NCBI RefSeq assembly: GCF_011742165.1
Contig: NZ_JAAQTO010000060.1
Location: forward strand, 1 to 44,149
Reading direction: 5' to 3'
Length of the DNA: 44,149 nt
From: Billgrantia bachuensis
GTDB lineage: Bacteria; Pseudomonadota; Gammaproteobacteria; Pseudomonadales; Halomonadaceae
The notes below the pieces were generated by a model. That model made no database searches. It saw only the letters and a program-made list of their open reading frames with translations, and was not told the origin of the DNA. Positions 16,595 to 24,959 of the stretch are shown in pieces (the first letter of the stretch is position 1; each line of letters starts with the position of its first letter). Made by a program: the position numbers and the translations under genes.

Positions 16595-17122
16595 TCAGGA
16601 TTTGCCCTTGAGGTGACGCAGCACCTCGAAAGGACTAGCGGGAGTCGGCTCGCTCGATTCGGCCTCCTCGCCGCTGCTCAGCTGGTCGCGCGAGACACGG
16701 CAATGCGCCTCGTCGTGGTAAACCACCTGGGGCAGACTGAGGATCAGTTCATCCTCGATCACCTCCAGCAGGTTCAGCTGTTCGTTTTCCACCAGCACCG
16801 GCTCATGGGTGCTCGGCAGCTCTGCCGCCAGCGCATCGCTCGAGACCATGCCCAGCAGGAACTCGCTCTCGACATGCTGCGCCATGGGCTCGAGGCAGCG
16901 CCGGCAAGGCAGCTGCAGCTCAGCTTCGACACGACCGCGGATCTCGCGGCGGCCCTGGGCGTCGATACCGAAATCGAGCCATACCTGACAGTCACCTGTC
17001 TGCGCGCCCACCTGCTCGGCCAGACGCTCGAACTGGTCGAGCGCCATCAGGCCGGAGAGGCTTTCGCTGCGGGCGGCAAGCCGGTAAGGCTCGACCCTAT
17101 TGGGAAGTCGTGAGGTCAACAT
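16595..17122 (-). CDS. yceD: YceD/DUF177 family protein (23S rRNA accumulation protein)
   Basis: This 175-aa protein of the DUF177 family is implicated in 23S rRNA accumulation and processing in bacteria and plastids. It has two conserved cysteines, CRRC, in a LELQLPCRRCLEP-like core, a downstream EDELILSLPQV, and the late Cys of DEAHCRVS. The ATG at 17122 is chosen because M...LP...EP then aligns residue for residue with the N-terminus of E. coli YceD. An ATG at 17149 falls inside the predicted promoter. The mRNA leader would then be only about 3 nt. Confidence 0.88.
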   Translation of the reverse strand: MLTSRLPNRVEPYRLAARSESLSGLMALDQFERLAEQVGAQTGDCQVWLDFGIDAQGRREIRGRVEAELQLPCRRCLEPMAQHVESEFLLGMVSSDALAAELPSTHEPVLVENEQLNLLEVIEDELILSLPQVVYHDEAHCRVSRDQLSSGEEAESSEPTPASPFEVLRHLKGKS

Positions 17123-17131
17123 AGGCGCGCA

Positions 17132-17160
17132 ATGATAGGCACTCCCCATGCCCCTGTCAA
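17132..17160 (-). promoter_or_regulatory. Strong sigma70-type promoter for yceD-rpmF-plsX-fab
   Basis: On the minus strand: TTGACA (17155-17160), an exact -35, then a 17-nt spacer and TATCAT (17132-17137), one mismatch from consensus. The expected start is near 17125, three bases before the yceD ATG at 17122. On the opposite strand a TACAAT (17180-17185) could be the -10 of maf, though its -35 is poor. Confidence 0.7.
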
Positions 17161-17239
17161 AGTCGCCTTCTCAACAAGTTACAATGCCCGCTCATTTGAA
17201 TCTCCGATGACACTTTTTCGCACACCCCAGGAGCGCACC

Positions 17240-17836
17240 ATGCCTCGACTCGTTCTCGCTTCAGGCTCCCGCTGGCGCCGCCAGCTCCTCGACCGGCTGG
17301 GGCTGCCCTATGCCTGGGCCAGCCCCGACATCGACGAGACGCCGCTCCCCGGCGAGACGCCCGAAGCACTGGTGCACCGACTGGCACTGGCCAAGGCCAG
17401 CCGTGTCGCCGAGGCGCACCCGGAGCACCTGGTGATCGGCTCGGATCAGGTCGCCGTGTTCGACGGCGACATCCTCGGCAAGCCTGGTGATGCGGCCACG
17501 GCCCGGATACAGCTGGCGCGCTTCTCCGGCCACCGGGTGACCTTTCTCACCGGCCTGGCACTGATCGACACCCGCAACGCACGCCACTGGGTCTGCCACG
17601 AACGCTACGACGCTCTCTTCCGCCGTCTCACCGACAGTGAGATAGCCCGTTACGTCGAGCGCGAGCAACCCCTGGATAGCGCCGGCAGCTTCCGCATGGA
17701 GGGGCTCGGCATCGCCCTGTTCGAAAAGCTCGAGGGCGACGATCCCAACACGCTGATCGGCCTGCCGTTGATCCGGCTGTGCGCGCTGCTGCGCGAAGCT
17801 GGCCTCGACCCGCTAGGGGATCAGGGCAGCTGGTAA
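17240..17836 (+). CDS. yceF: Maf-family nucleotide pyrophosphatase, YceF type
   Basis: This 198-aa Maf/HAM1-fold enzyme hydrolyses non-canonical NTPs to NMP and PPi; the YceF subgroup prefers 7-methyl-GTP. It begins MPRLVLASGSRWRRQLL (family SxSxxR motif) and keeps DETP, GSDQVAVFDG, GKP and DPNTLIGLPL, all closely similar to E. coli YceF. AGGAG lies 7 nt before the chosen ATG; the longer frame from 17132 has no support. It is divergent from yceD, as in many gammaproteobacteria, and its last 16 bp overlap the end of sppA on the other strand. Confidence 0.93.
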   Translation: MPRLVLASGSRWRRQLLDRLGLPYAWASPDIDETPLPGETPEALVHRLALAKASRVAEAHPEHLVIGSDQVAVFDGDILGKPGDAATARIQLARFSGHRVTFLTGLALIDTRNARHWVCHERYDALFRRLTDSEIARYVEREQPLDSAGSFRMEGLGIALFEKLEGDDPNTLIGLPLIRLCALLREAGLDPLGDQGSW

Positions 17837-18888
17837 CGCACCGGGGAGCGGCTGGATGGCACACCCACCCATTCGGCGGCTACTCGACCGAACTGGCGGC
17901 TCAACCGCTCGAAGGGGTCCAGTCGCGGCGTGTAGTCGTGCAGCCGCACTTCGCCGAACAGATCACGGCTCAGGGCATCGAGGCTGCTGATGCCATCGAT
18001 CAGGCCCAGCTCCAGCGCCTGCTCGCCGCTCCAGATCAGGCCGGTGAAGAGCCGCTCGTCATCGGCCAGGCGGTCGCCGCGCCCCTGGCGCACGGCCTCG
18101 ATGAATTGGCTGTGAGTGGTATCCATCACCGTCTGCCAGAATTCACGCTCCTCCGGTGCTATCGGTGAGAAAGGGTCGAGGAACCCCTTGTTCTCGCCGC
18201 TGACGTAGATGCGCCGCTCGATGCCGAGGCGCTCTATCGCCTCCTCGAAACCGAAGCTGGCGAAAATGACGCCGATCGAGCCCACCAGGCTCGCCGGCGC
18301 CGCGACGATCTCGTCAGCCGCCGCTGCCATGTAGTAGGCACCGCTGGCGCCCACGTCCTCGATGACCGCGATGATGGGCTTGTCGCCCTCCTCGCGCAGG
18401 CGCAGGATCTCGTTGTAGACGCGCTGAGACTGCACCGGGCTCCCCCCTGGACTGTCGATGTGCAGCACCACGGCAGCAGCGTTGGCCGCCTCCCAGGCAC
18501 GGTTCAGCCCTTCGATGATGCGCTCGGCGCTGGCCGGCGACTCGCTGTCGATCACCCCGCGCACCGTGACCACCCCCAGATGCTGGCGCTCCGGCTCACG
18601 GACCGGGTCGCCGAACAGGCTATAGAAGGTGGCCACCAACGAGGCCAGGATCAAGGCGGCAAAGAGGAAGCGGAAGAACAGCTTCCAGCGCCGCGAACGG
18701 CGCTGCTCGACCAGCACCCCATCTATCCAGCGGTCGAGCATCTCCTGCTGCGCCAAGCGCCGACGCTCACGCAGCGCTTCGGCGCTCTCCGCTGACGATG
18801 CCGGCTGCTCGCTCTGCGCCCGGCGCGCCTCCTCGGGGGTCAACTCCGGCCCTTCGGTCCAGCGGTCTTCACGCTTATCATCGCTCAT
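17821..18888 (-). CDS. sppA: Signal peptide peptidase SppA (single-domain 36-kDa type)
   Basis: This 355-aa membrane-anchored serine protease degrades cleaved signal peptides. It has a cytoplasmic N-terminal stretch, one membrane span at about residues 68-92, and a ClpP-like domain. Features of the active site are IDSPGGSP, the nucleophile Ser in GASGAYYMAA, and a likely general-base Lys in GENKGFLDPFSPI. It is the short form, not the doubled E. coli SppA. It is last in the rluC-HAD-sppA run and converges on yceF with a 16-bp overlap. Confidence 0.92.
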   Translation of the reverse strand: MSDDKREDRWTEGPELTPEEARRAQSEQPASSAESAEALRERRRLAQQEMLDRWIDGVLVEQRRSRRWKLFFRFLFAALILASLVATFYSLFGDPVREPERQHLGVVTVRGVIDSESPASAERIIEGLNRAWEAANAAAVVLHIDSPGGSPVQSQRVYNEILRLREEGDKPIIAVIEDVGASGAYYMAAAADEIVAAPASLVGSIGVIFASFGFEEAIERLGIERRIYVSGENKGFLDPFSPIAPEEREFWQTVMDTTHSQFIEAVRQGRGDRLADDERLFTGLIWSGEQALELGLIDGISSLDALSRDLFGEVRLHDYTPRLDPFERLSRQFGRVAAEWVGVPSSRSPVRYQLP

Positions 18889-18909
18889 CAGGTCGCCTTC
18901 CTTTCGCCT

Positions 18910-19560
18910 CTATCGATCCAACCAGTCAAACAGCTCGGTAACCGCCCCGGCAGTATAGACAGGACGGCTCATCGCCAGCCGCTCGGGGGCATGCACGCCC
19001 CAGGTCACGGCAACCCGATCCATGCCGAGGGCGCGCGCCATCTCCAGGTCGTACTCGGTGTCGCCCACCATGACGGCCTCCTCGACCGGCACGTCGAGTT
19101 CGACCAGCAGTTCCTCGAGCATCTGGGGGTGCGGCTTGGAGCGGGTCTCGTCGGCGGTACGGCTGGCATGGAACCAGCTACCACTGCCATTCTCGCGGAA
19201 GATCCGGTCGAGCCCGCGCCGGCTCTTGCCGGTTGCCACGGCCAGACGCCTCGCACGCTGGCCGCGCAGCGCGGCAACGCCGGCCTCGACGCCGGCGAAG
19301 AATGACATCGGCGTACTATTGCCCTCGACGAAATGGTGGGCATAACGGCTGCGCAGCAGTTCGAAGCGCTCGGCATCGATGCCTGGGCACAGCCGGTCGA
19401 TGGCTTCGGGAAGTCCCAGGCCTATGATGTCGCGCACGGCGCCGTCTTCGAGATGCCCCCAGCCGGCATCGCGCGCCGCCGCCTGCATGCAAGCGACGAT
19501 ACGAGCGGCGGAATCCATCAGGGTGCCGTCCCAGTCGAAGATCACCAGTCGATAGCGCAT
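18910..19560 (-). CDS. HAD-superfamily hydrolase, phosphoglycolate-phosphatase-like
   Basis: This 216-aa HAD-IA phosphatase has motif I DWDGT (nucleophile Asp9, acid Asp11), motif II in VATGKS, Lys in SKPHPQML, and motif IV VGDTEYDLEMA. The substrate is not evident; the Gph and pyrophosphatase-like subfamilies look alike. GGAG lies just before the ATG. From memory the same gene follows rluC in Pseudomonas (PA2974), so the rluC-HAD-sppA unit is conserved. Function beyond phosphoesterase is not claimed. Confidence 0.88.
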   Translation of the reverse strand: MRYRLVIFDWDGTLMDSAARIVACMQAAARDAGWGHLEDGAVRDIIGLGLPEAIDRLCPGIDAERFELLRSRYAHHFVEGNSTPMSFFAGVEAGVAALRGQRARRLAVATGKSRRGLDRIFRENGSGSWFHASRTADETRSKPHPQMLEELLVELDVPVEEAVMVGDTEYDLEMARALGMDRVAVTWGVHAPERLAMSRPVYTAGAVTELFDWLDR

Positions 19561-19597
19561 CGCAGCTCCGGTCGAAGTTCCAGTGGCATGTCGAACC

Positions 19598-20545
19598 TCA
19601 GCGGCTCTCTCGGGCTCGTTCGAGCACCTTCTCGAGCTCTTCGGGGAGCGGCGCGCGAATCTGTACCGGGCGCCCGCTGCTGGGCTCCGGAAAGGTCAGC
19701 GACTCAGCATGCAGGAACAGGCGCGACAGGCCCAGGTAGCGGGCCAATGACGCCCCTTCCCGCGAGCCGTACTTGTCGTCGCCGAGCAGCGGGTAGCCGG
19801 CATGGGCGGCATGCACGCGGATCTGGTGGGTACGCCCGGTCACAGGCTCGGCCTCGATCAGCGTGGCCTTGGGGAACGCCTCGCGTACGGCGAAGCGAGT
19901 TCTAGCCACCTTGCCGGCCGCATCCACACGCACCCGGCGTTCACCATTACCGGCATCGTAGCGATCGAGACGGGCACTGACGAATTCGCGGCGCGCGGGC
20001 CAGCGCCCCGCCACCAGCGCCAGGTAGCGCTTGTCCATCTGGTGATGCTTGAGCGCCTCGTTGAGCGTCAGCAGCGCCGGGCGCGACTTGGCTAACAGCA
20101 GGCAGCCCGAGGTATCGCGATCGAGGCGATGGACCAGCTCGAGAAAATCGAGATCCTCGCGCACCTGGCGCAAGGCCTCAATGAGACCGATCTTGACGCC
20201 ACTGCCCCCATGTACCGGAAGGCCGGCCGGCTTGTTGAGCACCAGCCAGCCCGGCCCCTCTACCAGCACGCTGCCGGCCAGCAGATTGCGCAACCCTTCG
20301 CTGACCTGCTTGACCGCCTCGCGCGGGGCCAGCTTGAGCGGCGGGATCCGCACCATGTCGCCCACCTGCAGGCGATAGTCGGCCTTCACCCGCTTCTTGT
20401 TCACCCGCACCTCGCCCTTGCGCACGATGCGGTAGACCAGCGTTCGCGGCACGCCTTTCAGGCGCGTTATCAGGAAGTTGTCGACCCGCTGGCCCGACTG
20501 GCCATCGCCTACCTCCACCCACTGTACGTCGCGCCCCTCGGCCAT
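19598..20545 (-). CDS. rluC: 23S rRNA pseudouridine synthase C
   Basis: This 315-aa RluA-family enzyme has an N-terminal S4 RNA-binding domain (QRVDNFLITRLKG onward) and a catalytic domain with HRLDRDTSG, whose second Asp is the nucleophile. RTHQIRVHAAHAGYPLLGDDKYG is also family-typical. RluC modifies U955, U2504 and U2580 of 23S rRNA in E. coli. Divergence from rne is the classic rluC-rne arrangement and supports RluC over RluD or RluA. GGGAGTG precedes the ATG. Confidence 0.95.
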   Translation of the reverse strand: MAEGRDVQWVEVGDGQSGQRVDNFLITRLKGVPRTLVYRIVRKGEVRVNKKRVKADYRLQVGDMVRIPPLKLAPREAVKQVSEGLRNLLAGSVLVEGPGWLVLNKPAGLPVHGGSGVKIGLIEALRQVREDLDFLELVHRLDRDTSGCLLLAKSRPALLTLNEALKHHQMDKRYLALVAGRWPARREFVSARLDRYDAGNGERRVRVDAAGKVARTRFAVREAFPKATLIEAEPVTGRTHQIRVHAAHAGYPLLGDDKYGSREGASLARYLGLSRLFLHAESLTFPEPSSGRPVQIRAPLPEELEKVLERARESR

Positions 20546-21110
20546 GACACTCCCGCTGAAAATCCGTTGTGAGGCCGCATTCTAACGCACTCGACGACGC
20601 GCTGCGCCAATTGCTGACGATTGCCAATACTGCTATATTGCCAGCTCGCTCGGATGGATCCCTTCGGTCCCATGGCGCCTGCACGACAGACACGCAGGCC
20701 GGAGCGACGAAATCGGGCGGCGACGACCCCTACAATGGGTCCCGACGCCAACGAGTGATAGACGCAAGAAAGTAGACAAGTAGTGACGCCACGCCCGGAC
20801 CCGACTCGCGACAGTGACAGGCGAGCGGTGGCCACGGGAATCGTTCCACATCGTGCCGGTGGCCGGCGTTGGCGAATCGATGAATGCCAGGTGTCTGGCG
20901 GTGACAGCAGGGCCGGATGGGAGAAGCCCCACCGAGACATGTCCTGCCTCCGCCACGTACTCAACATGATCATGTCGTATTGGGCCCGTTTCGGGTACCG
21001 GTACGATCGGGCGCCACTGCGCATCCGCGACATGCGCTGAGCACAAGCACGCAGCACCCAGAGGTTCGCCTTCTTCGAAGCCTACCGGCGCGTCCAGTTT
21101 GCGAGACAAC
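20546..21110. promoter_or_regulatory. rluC-rne divergent region with long rne leader
   Basis: A 565-bp gap with no convincing gene. On the plus strand TTGCTG (20611-20616), a 17-nt spacer and TATATT (20634-20639) form a good promoter, predicting a start near 20646 and an rne 5' leader of about 465 nt. The leader is rich in self-complementary stretches: GCCTGC/GCAGGC around 20677-20699, GACCC/GGGTC around 20725-20741, GGAA-TCG-TTCC around 20837-20847, a perfect 12-bp palindrome at 20964-20975, and GTACCGGTAC at 20995-21004. A minus-strand TAGAAT at 20579-20584 may serve rluC. E. coli rne has a 361-nt leader used for autoregulation; the same role is inferred here. Confidence 0.65.
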
Positions 21111-23858
21111 ATGAAACGGATGCTCATCAATGCGACCCAGCCCGAAGAGCTGCGCGTCGCGCTGGTAGATGGACAACGCTTGTATGACCTGGACATCGAA
21201 TCGGGTGCCAGGGAACAAAAGAAAGCCAATATCTATCGCGGAAAGATTACCCGCGTCGAACCCTCCCTCGAAGCCGCCTTCGTCGACTTCGGGGCCGATC
21301 GTCACGGCTTCCTCCCTCTCAAGGAGATCTCCCGCGAATACTTCCTGAAGGACACCTCGGGGCGCCCCAGCATCAAGGAGGTGCTCAAGGAGGGTCAGGA
21401 AGTCATCGTGCAGGTCGACAAGGAGGAGCGCGGCAACAAGGGTGCGGCGCTGACCACCTTCATCAGCCTGGCCGGCCGCTTCCTCGTGCTGATGCCCAAC
21501 AATCCTCGCGCCGGCGGTATCTCACGGCGCATCGAGGGCGAAGAGCGCACCCAGCTCAAGGAAGCCATGGGCCAGCTCACGGTGCCGGAGAAGATGGGCG
21601 TGATCGTGCGCACCGCCGGTATCGGCCGCAGCAGCGAGGAGCTGCAGTGGGACCTCAATTACCTGGTCCAGGTGTGGGAGTCGATCACCGAGGAGGCCGG
21701 CAAGCGCCAGGCGCCTTTCCTGATCTATCGCGAATCGGACGTTATCATACGTGCCATGCGCGATTACCTGCGCCAGGACATCGGCGAGGTGCTCATCGAC
21801 GATCCGACGGTGCATCAGCGCGCCCTGGCTTTCATTCGCCAGGTCATGCCCTCGTACCAGCAGAAGATCAAGCTCTACGCCGACGAAGTCCCGCTGTTCT
21901 CGCGTTTCCAGATCGAATCCCAGATCGAGACCGCCTACGAGCGTGAAGTGAAACTGCCCTCCGGTGGCTCCATCGTCATCGACCACACCGAGGCCCTGGT
22001 CTCCATCGATATCAACTCGGCGCGCGCCACCCGTGGCAGCGACATCGAGGAAACCGCGCTGCAGACCAATCTCGAGGCGGCCGACGAGATCGCCCGCCAG
22101 TTGCGCCTGCGTGACATCGGCGGCCTGGTGGTGATCGATTTCATCGACATGAGCCCGGCGCGCAACCAGCGTGAGGTCGAGAATCGCATGCGCGACGCGC
22201 TCAAGCTCGACCGCGCCCGCGTACAGATCGGTCGCATCTCTCGCTTCGGCCTGATGGAAATGTCACGCCAGCGCCTACGCCCGTCGCTGGGCGAAACCAG
22301 CGGCGTGGTCTGCCCGCGCTGCAACGGCCAGGGCACTATCCGTGACGTGCGCTCGCTGTCGCTGTCGATCATGCGCCTGATCGAAGAAGAGGCGATGAAG
22401 GAGCGCAGCGCCCAGATCCGCGCCATTCTGCCGGTGCCGGTAGCCACTTACCTGCTCAACGAGAAGCGCTCGGTACTCGCCGACATCGAGAAGCGCCAGG
22501 GCGTGCGCGTTCTCGTACTGCCCAATCCCGACATGGACACGCCGCACTACGATGTTCAGCGCCTGCGCGACGACCATATCGAGGAGGAAGGCGAGCAGGA
22601 CAAGTCCAGCTTCGAGCTGTCGGTAGATACCGAGATCGGCAAGGAGCCGGACACCAGCATCGCCAAGCCGGTCGCCCGCACCGAGGCGGCCGTCAAGACG
22701 GTGATCCACAACGAACCGGCCCCGGCCTCCCTGCAACAGGAACCGGCCCCGCAGCCCGCAGCCACCACCCCGACTGCCCCCCCCACTGGTGCGGCCCCGG
22801 CTGCTGGCGTACTCGGTCGCCTGCTGAAGGGCGTCAGCAAGTTGCTCGGCGGCGCCGAGAGCGATACATCCACTTCGGCGGAGCCCCGCAAGCCGGTCAC
22901 ACCTCCCCAGTCTCGCAGCAGCGAGGAAGAGCGTGGCGAGCGCAACGGTCGCCAGCGGCGTCGCTCGCGTGGCGACGCTCAGGATGACAACCGCAGCCAG
23001 CGCGGCCAGGCTCGCCAGCAGGAAAGCGCCCGCAGCGACTCACGCCAGGAGGCGCGCCAGGACAACGCAACTGGCCGCAGTGAAGGGCGTGTTGAAGGCC
23101 GCAGCGAAGGACGCGGCGGTCGCGGTCGCAACCAGGCGCGTGCCGACAAGCCCCAGGCTAGCGAGGAAGGACGTCAAGGCAACAAGCCTCGCAGCCGTGA
23201 CGAAGCTCCACGTCGCCAGAAGGCCGAGCCCCAGGAAAAACCCGCCGAGCAAGCGGCCGAGCCGGCCAGAGCCGATGATGGCAAGCCCAAGCGTACGCGC
23301 AACAACCCGCGCAACCGCTCACGCCAGCACGCCATCAATCCGCAGGCCGAAGCCGAGCAGAAGCGACTGCAAGCAAGCGAGCAGGCGAATCTCGCCACCG
23401 ACCAGGCCAAGACCGAACAAGCCAAGCCGGCTGAGAAGCCTGCCGAACCGGTCAAGGCCGAGCAGCCCAAGCCGGTAGAGAAGCCCGCAGAGCCGATCAA
23501 GGCCGAGCAGCCCAAGCCGGTGGAGAAGCCCGCCGAGCCGGTCAAGGCCGAGCAGCCCAAGCCGGATCAGGCCAAGGTCGACGCGCCCAAGCCGGCGGAG
23601 AAGCCCGCCGAACCGGTCAAGGCCGAGCAGCCGAAGGCGGATCAGGCCAAGGTCGACGCGCCCAAGCCGGCGGAGAAGCCCGCCGAACCGGTCAAGGCCG
23701 AGCAGCCGGAACAGACCAAGGCCGAGGCGCCCGAGCCAGAGGAAAAACCTGCCATCGAAGAGACGCCTGCAGCCGCTCGTCGACGCCGCCGCGCGCATAA
23801 TGACCCGCGCGAGATCCGTCGACGTGAGCAGGAAGCGCATAAAGGCAAACAGGGCTGA
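21111..23858 (+). CDS. rne: Ribonuclease E
   Basis: This 915-aa endoribonuclease is the core of the RNA degradosome. The catalytic half opens MKRMLINATQPEELRVALVD, has magnesium ligands Asp300 and Asp343 (D303/D346 in E. coli) and the zinc-link Cys401-x2-Cys404 that joins dimers. Residues about 566-582 (GVLGRLLKGVSKLLGG) form an amphipathic helix at the position of the E. coli membrane-targeting segment. Next comes an Arg-rich region (about 600-740), a Lys/Pro/Glu tandem repeat (772-866), and a C-terminal NDPREIRRR motif like that of pseudomonad RNase E. The ATG at 21111 matches the family start; a TTG 12 nt earlier does not. The ribosome binding site is weak, fitting regulated translation. 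Confidence 0.97.
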   Translation: MKRMLINATQPEELRVALVDGQRLYDLDIESGAREQKKANIYRGKITRVEPSLEAAFVDFGADRHGFLPLKEISREYFLKDTSGRPSIKEVLKEGQEVIVQVDKEERGNKGAALTTFISLAGRFLVLMPNNPRAGGISRRIEGEERTQLKEAMGQLTVPEKMGVIVRTAGIGRSSEELQWDLNYLVQVWESITEEAGKRQAPFLIYRESDVIIRAMRDYLRQDIGEVLIDDPTVHQRALAFIRQVMPSYQQKIKLYADEVPLFSRFQIESQIETAYEREVKLPSGGSIVIDHTEALVSIDINSARATRGSDIEETALQTNLEAADEIARQLRLRDIGGLVVIDFIDMSPARNQREVENRMRDALKLDRARVQIGRISRFGLMEMSRQRLRPSLGETSGVVCPRCNGQGTIRDVRSLSLSIMRLIEEEAMKERSAQIRAILPVPVATYLLNEKRSVLADIEKRQGVRVLVLPNPDMDTPHYDVQRLRDDHIEEEGEQDKSSFELSVDTEIGKEPDTSIAKPVARTEAAVKTVIHNEPAPASLQQEPAPQPAATTPTAPPTGAAPAAGVLGRLLKGVSKLLGGAESDTSTSAEPRKPVTPPQSRSSEEERGERNGRQRRRSRGDAQDDNRSQRGQARQQESARSDSRQEARQDNATGRSEGRVEGRSEGRGGRGRNQARADKPQASEEGRQGNKPRSRDEAPRRQKAEPQEKPAEQAAEPARADDGKPKRTRNNPRNRSRQHAINPQAEAEQKRLQASEQANLATDQAKTEQAKPAEKPAEPVKAEQPKPVEKPAEPIKAEQPKPVEKPAEPVKAEQPKPDQAKVDAPKPAEKPAEPVKAEQPKADQAKVDAPKPAEKPAEPVKAEQPEQTKAEAPEPEEKPAIEETPAAARRRRRAHNDPREIRRREQEAHKGKQG
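23424..23708 (+). repeat. In-frame tandem repeats in the RNase E scaffold region
   Basis: Three 45-bp units (23424-23468, 23469-23513, 23514-23558) encode KPxEKPAEPxKAEQP. Two 75-bp units follow (23559-23633 and 23634-23708), each with a 10-residue DQAKVDAP-containing insert, and the two differ at a single base. All preserve the reading frame. The near identity of the 75-bp pair points to recent duplication and likely strain-to-strain copy variation. The product would be a charged, disordered linker. Confidence 0.95.
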
Positions 23859-23876
23859 CAAGCCACGCCGCCAGCG

Positions 23877-23909
23877 AATGGCCCGCGCACTGCGCGGGCC
23901 ATTTTCTTT
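23877..23909 (+). terminator. Rho-independent terminator of rne
   Basis: A perfect 12-bp stem (AATGGCCCGCGC, 23877-23888, with 23892-23903) and a 3-nt ACT loop are followed by TTCTTT. It lies 19 nt after the rne stop and before the convergent murB end. Confidence 0.9.
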
Positions 23910-23951
23910 GGCGAAATGGGTGATTGCCGAGCGGCTTCGCTTGCGATGGAC

Positions 23952-24959
23952 TCAAGCCAGCCTGGGTTCGCGTTCCAACATTACGCCGAAGCGTGCCTGA
24001 ACCTGCCCAACCACGCGATCGGCAAAGGCCAGTAGCTCTGCGGCGCTGCCTCCGCCAAAGTGAACCAGCACCAGAGCCTGGCGGTCATGCACACCGAAAT
24101 GGCCGCTACGCCAACCTTTGAGGCCGCATTGATCGATCAACCAGCCGGCAGCCAGCTTGACACGCCCATCCGGCAGTTCGAAATGCGGCATCGCGGGCCA
24201 TGACGCCAGCAGTTCGGCGGCCCGCTCCGATTCGACGATGGGATTCTTGAAGAAGCTGCCGGCATTGCCAAGCTCTGCCGGGTCGGGCAGCTTCTCGCGG
24301 CGAATGGCGCATACCGCCTCGGCCACCTCGAGCGGGCCTGGGCACGGTCCTACCCGCTGGGCCAGGTCGCCATACGCCAGGCGCGGTGATGCCACCCGGG
24401 ACAGGCGCAGCGTCAAGCCGGTAATGACTACCCTGCCCTCCAGCTCGCCCTTGAAGATGCTGTCGCGATAGCCGAAGACACACTCCTCGGGGGTGAGTAC
24501 GGCACTGCGGCCATCCTCCACGAACAGCACCTGGACCGCCTCGAGCACTTCGCATAGCTCGACACCATAGGCGCCGATGTTCTGGATCGGCGCGGCGCCG
24601 CAGAAACCCGGAATCAGCGCCAGGTTCTCCGTGCCCCATAGCCCGCGGCCGGCCAACGCCATGACCAACGCATGCCATTCGACCCCCGCTCCGACGTGTA
24701 CCAGAACGCGGCTGCCCTGTCGCTCCAGCCACCAGTGGCGCAGCGCCGGTTTGAGCACCAGCCCCGACAACCGCTCGGGCAGGATCAGATTGCTGCCTCC
24801 GCCGAGGATGGTCAGGGTCCAATCCCGCTCGGCTGCCTGGCGCAGCAGCCGGCGCAGCGGCCCGATGGCCGACGGCGCGGCGAAACGTTCGGCAAGGCAG
24901 GGTAATCCCAGGGTATTGGCCGAGCTCAGATCATGATCGGCCAGAGTGGCATCGCTCAA
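23952..24959 (-). CDS. murB: UDP-N-acetylenolpyruvoylglucosamine reductase
   Basis: This 335-aa FAD enzyme reduces enolpyruvyl-UDP-GlcNAc to UDP-MurNAc in peptidoglycan synthesis. It has the FAD-binding ILGGGSNLIL, GAGVEWH, IPGFCGAAPIQNIGAYG, and the proton-donor Ser in GNAGSFFKNP; the conserved C-terminal Glu lies in LEREPR. It is the type I form (E. coli/Pseudomonas). No ATG lies near the expected start. The best start is TTG at 24959, overlapping the upstream TGA as TTGA with a GAGGGGG ribosome binding site. A longer frame to 25142 lies entirely inside the phosphatase gene. Confidence 0.92.
   Translation of the reverse strand: MSDATLADHDLSSANTLGLPCLAERFAAPSAIGPLRRLLRQAAERDWTLTILGGGSNLILPERLSGLVLKPALRHWWLERQGSRVLVHVGAGVEWHALVMALAGRGLWGTENLALIPGFCGAAPIQNIGAYGVELCEVLEAVQVLFVEDGRSAVLTPEECVFGYRDSIFKGELEGRVVITGLTLRLSRVASPRLAYGDLAQRVGPCPGPLEVAEAVCAIRREKLPDPAELGNAGSFFKNPIVESERAAELLASWPAMPHFELPDGRVKLAAGWLIDQCGLKGWRSGHFGVHDRQALVLVHFGGGSAAELLAFADRVVGQVQARFGVMLEREPRLA

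Noticed and set aside
20783..21040. 85-codon ORF in the rne leader
   Set aside because: No ribosome binding site and an Arg-rich, low-complexity product. The region is better explained as a structured untranslated leader.
23424..23708. Tandem repeats considered as a possible CRISPR array
   Set aside because: The units are contiguous, have no unique spacers, lie in frame inside rne and encode a continuous peptide repeat.
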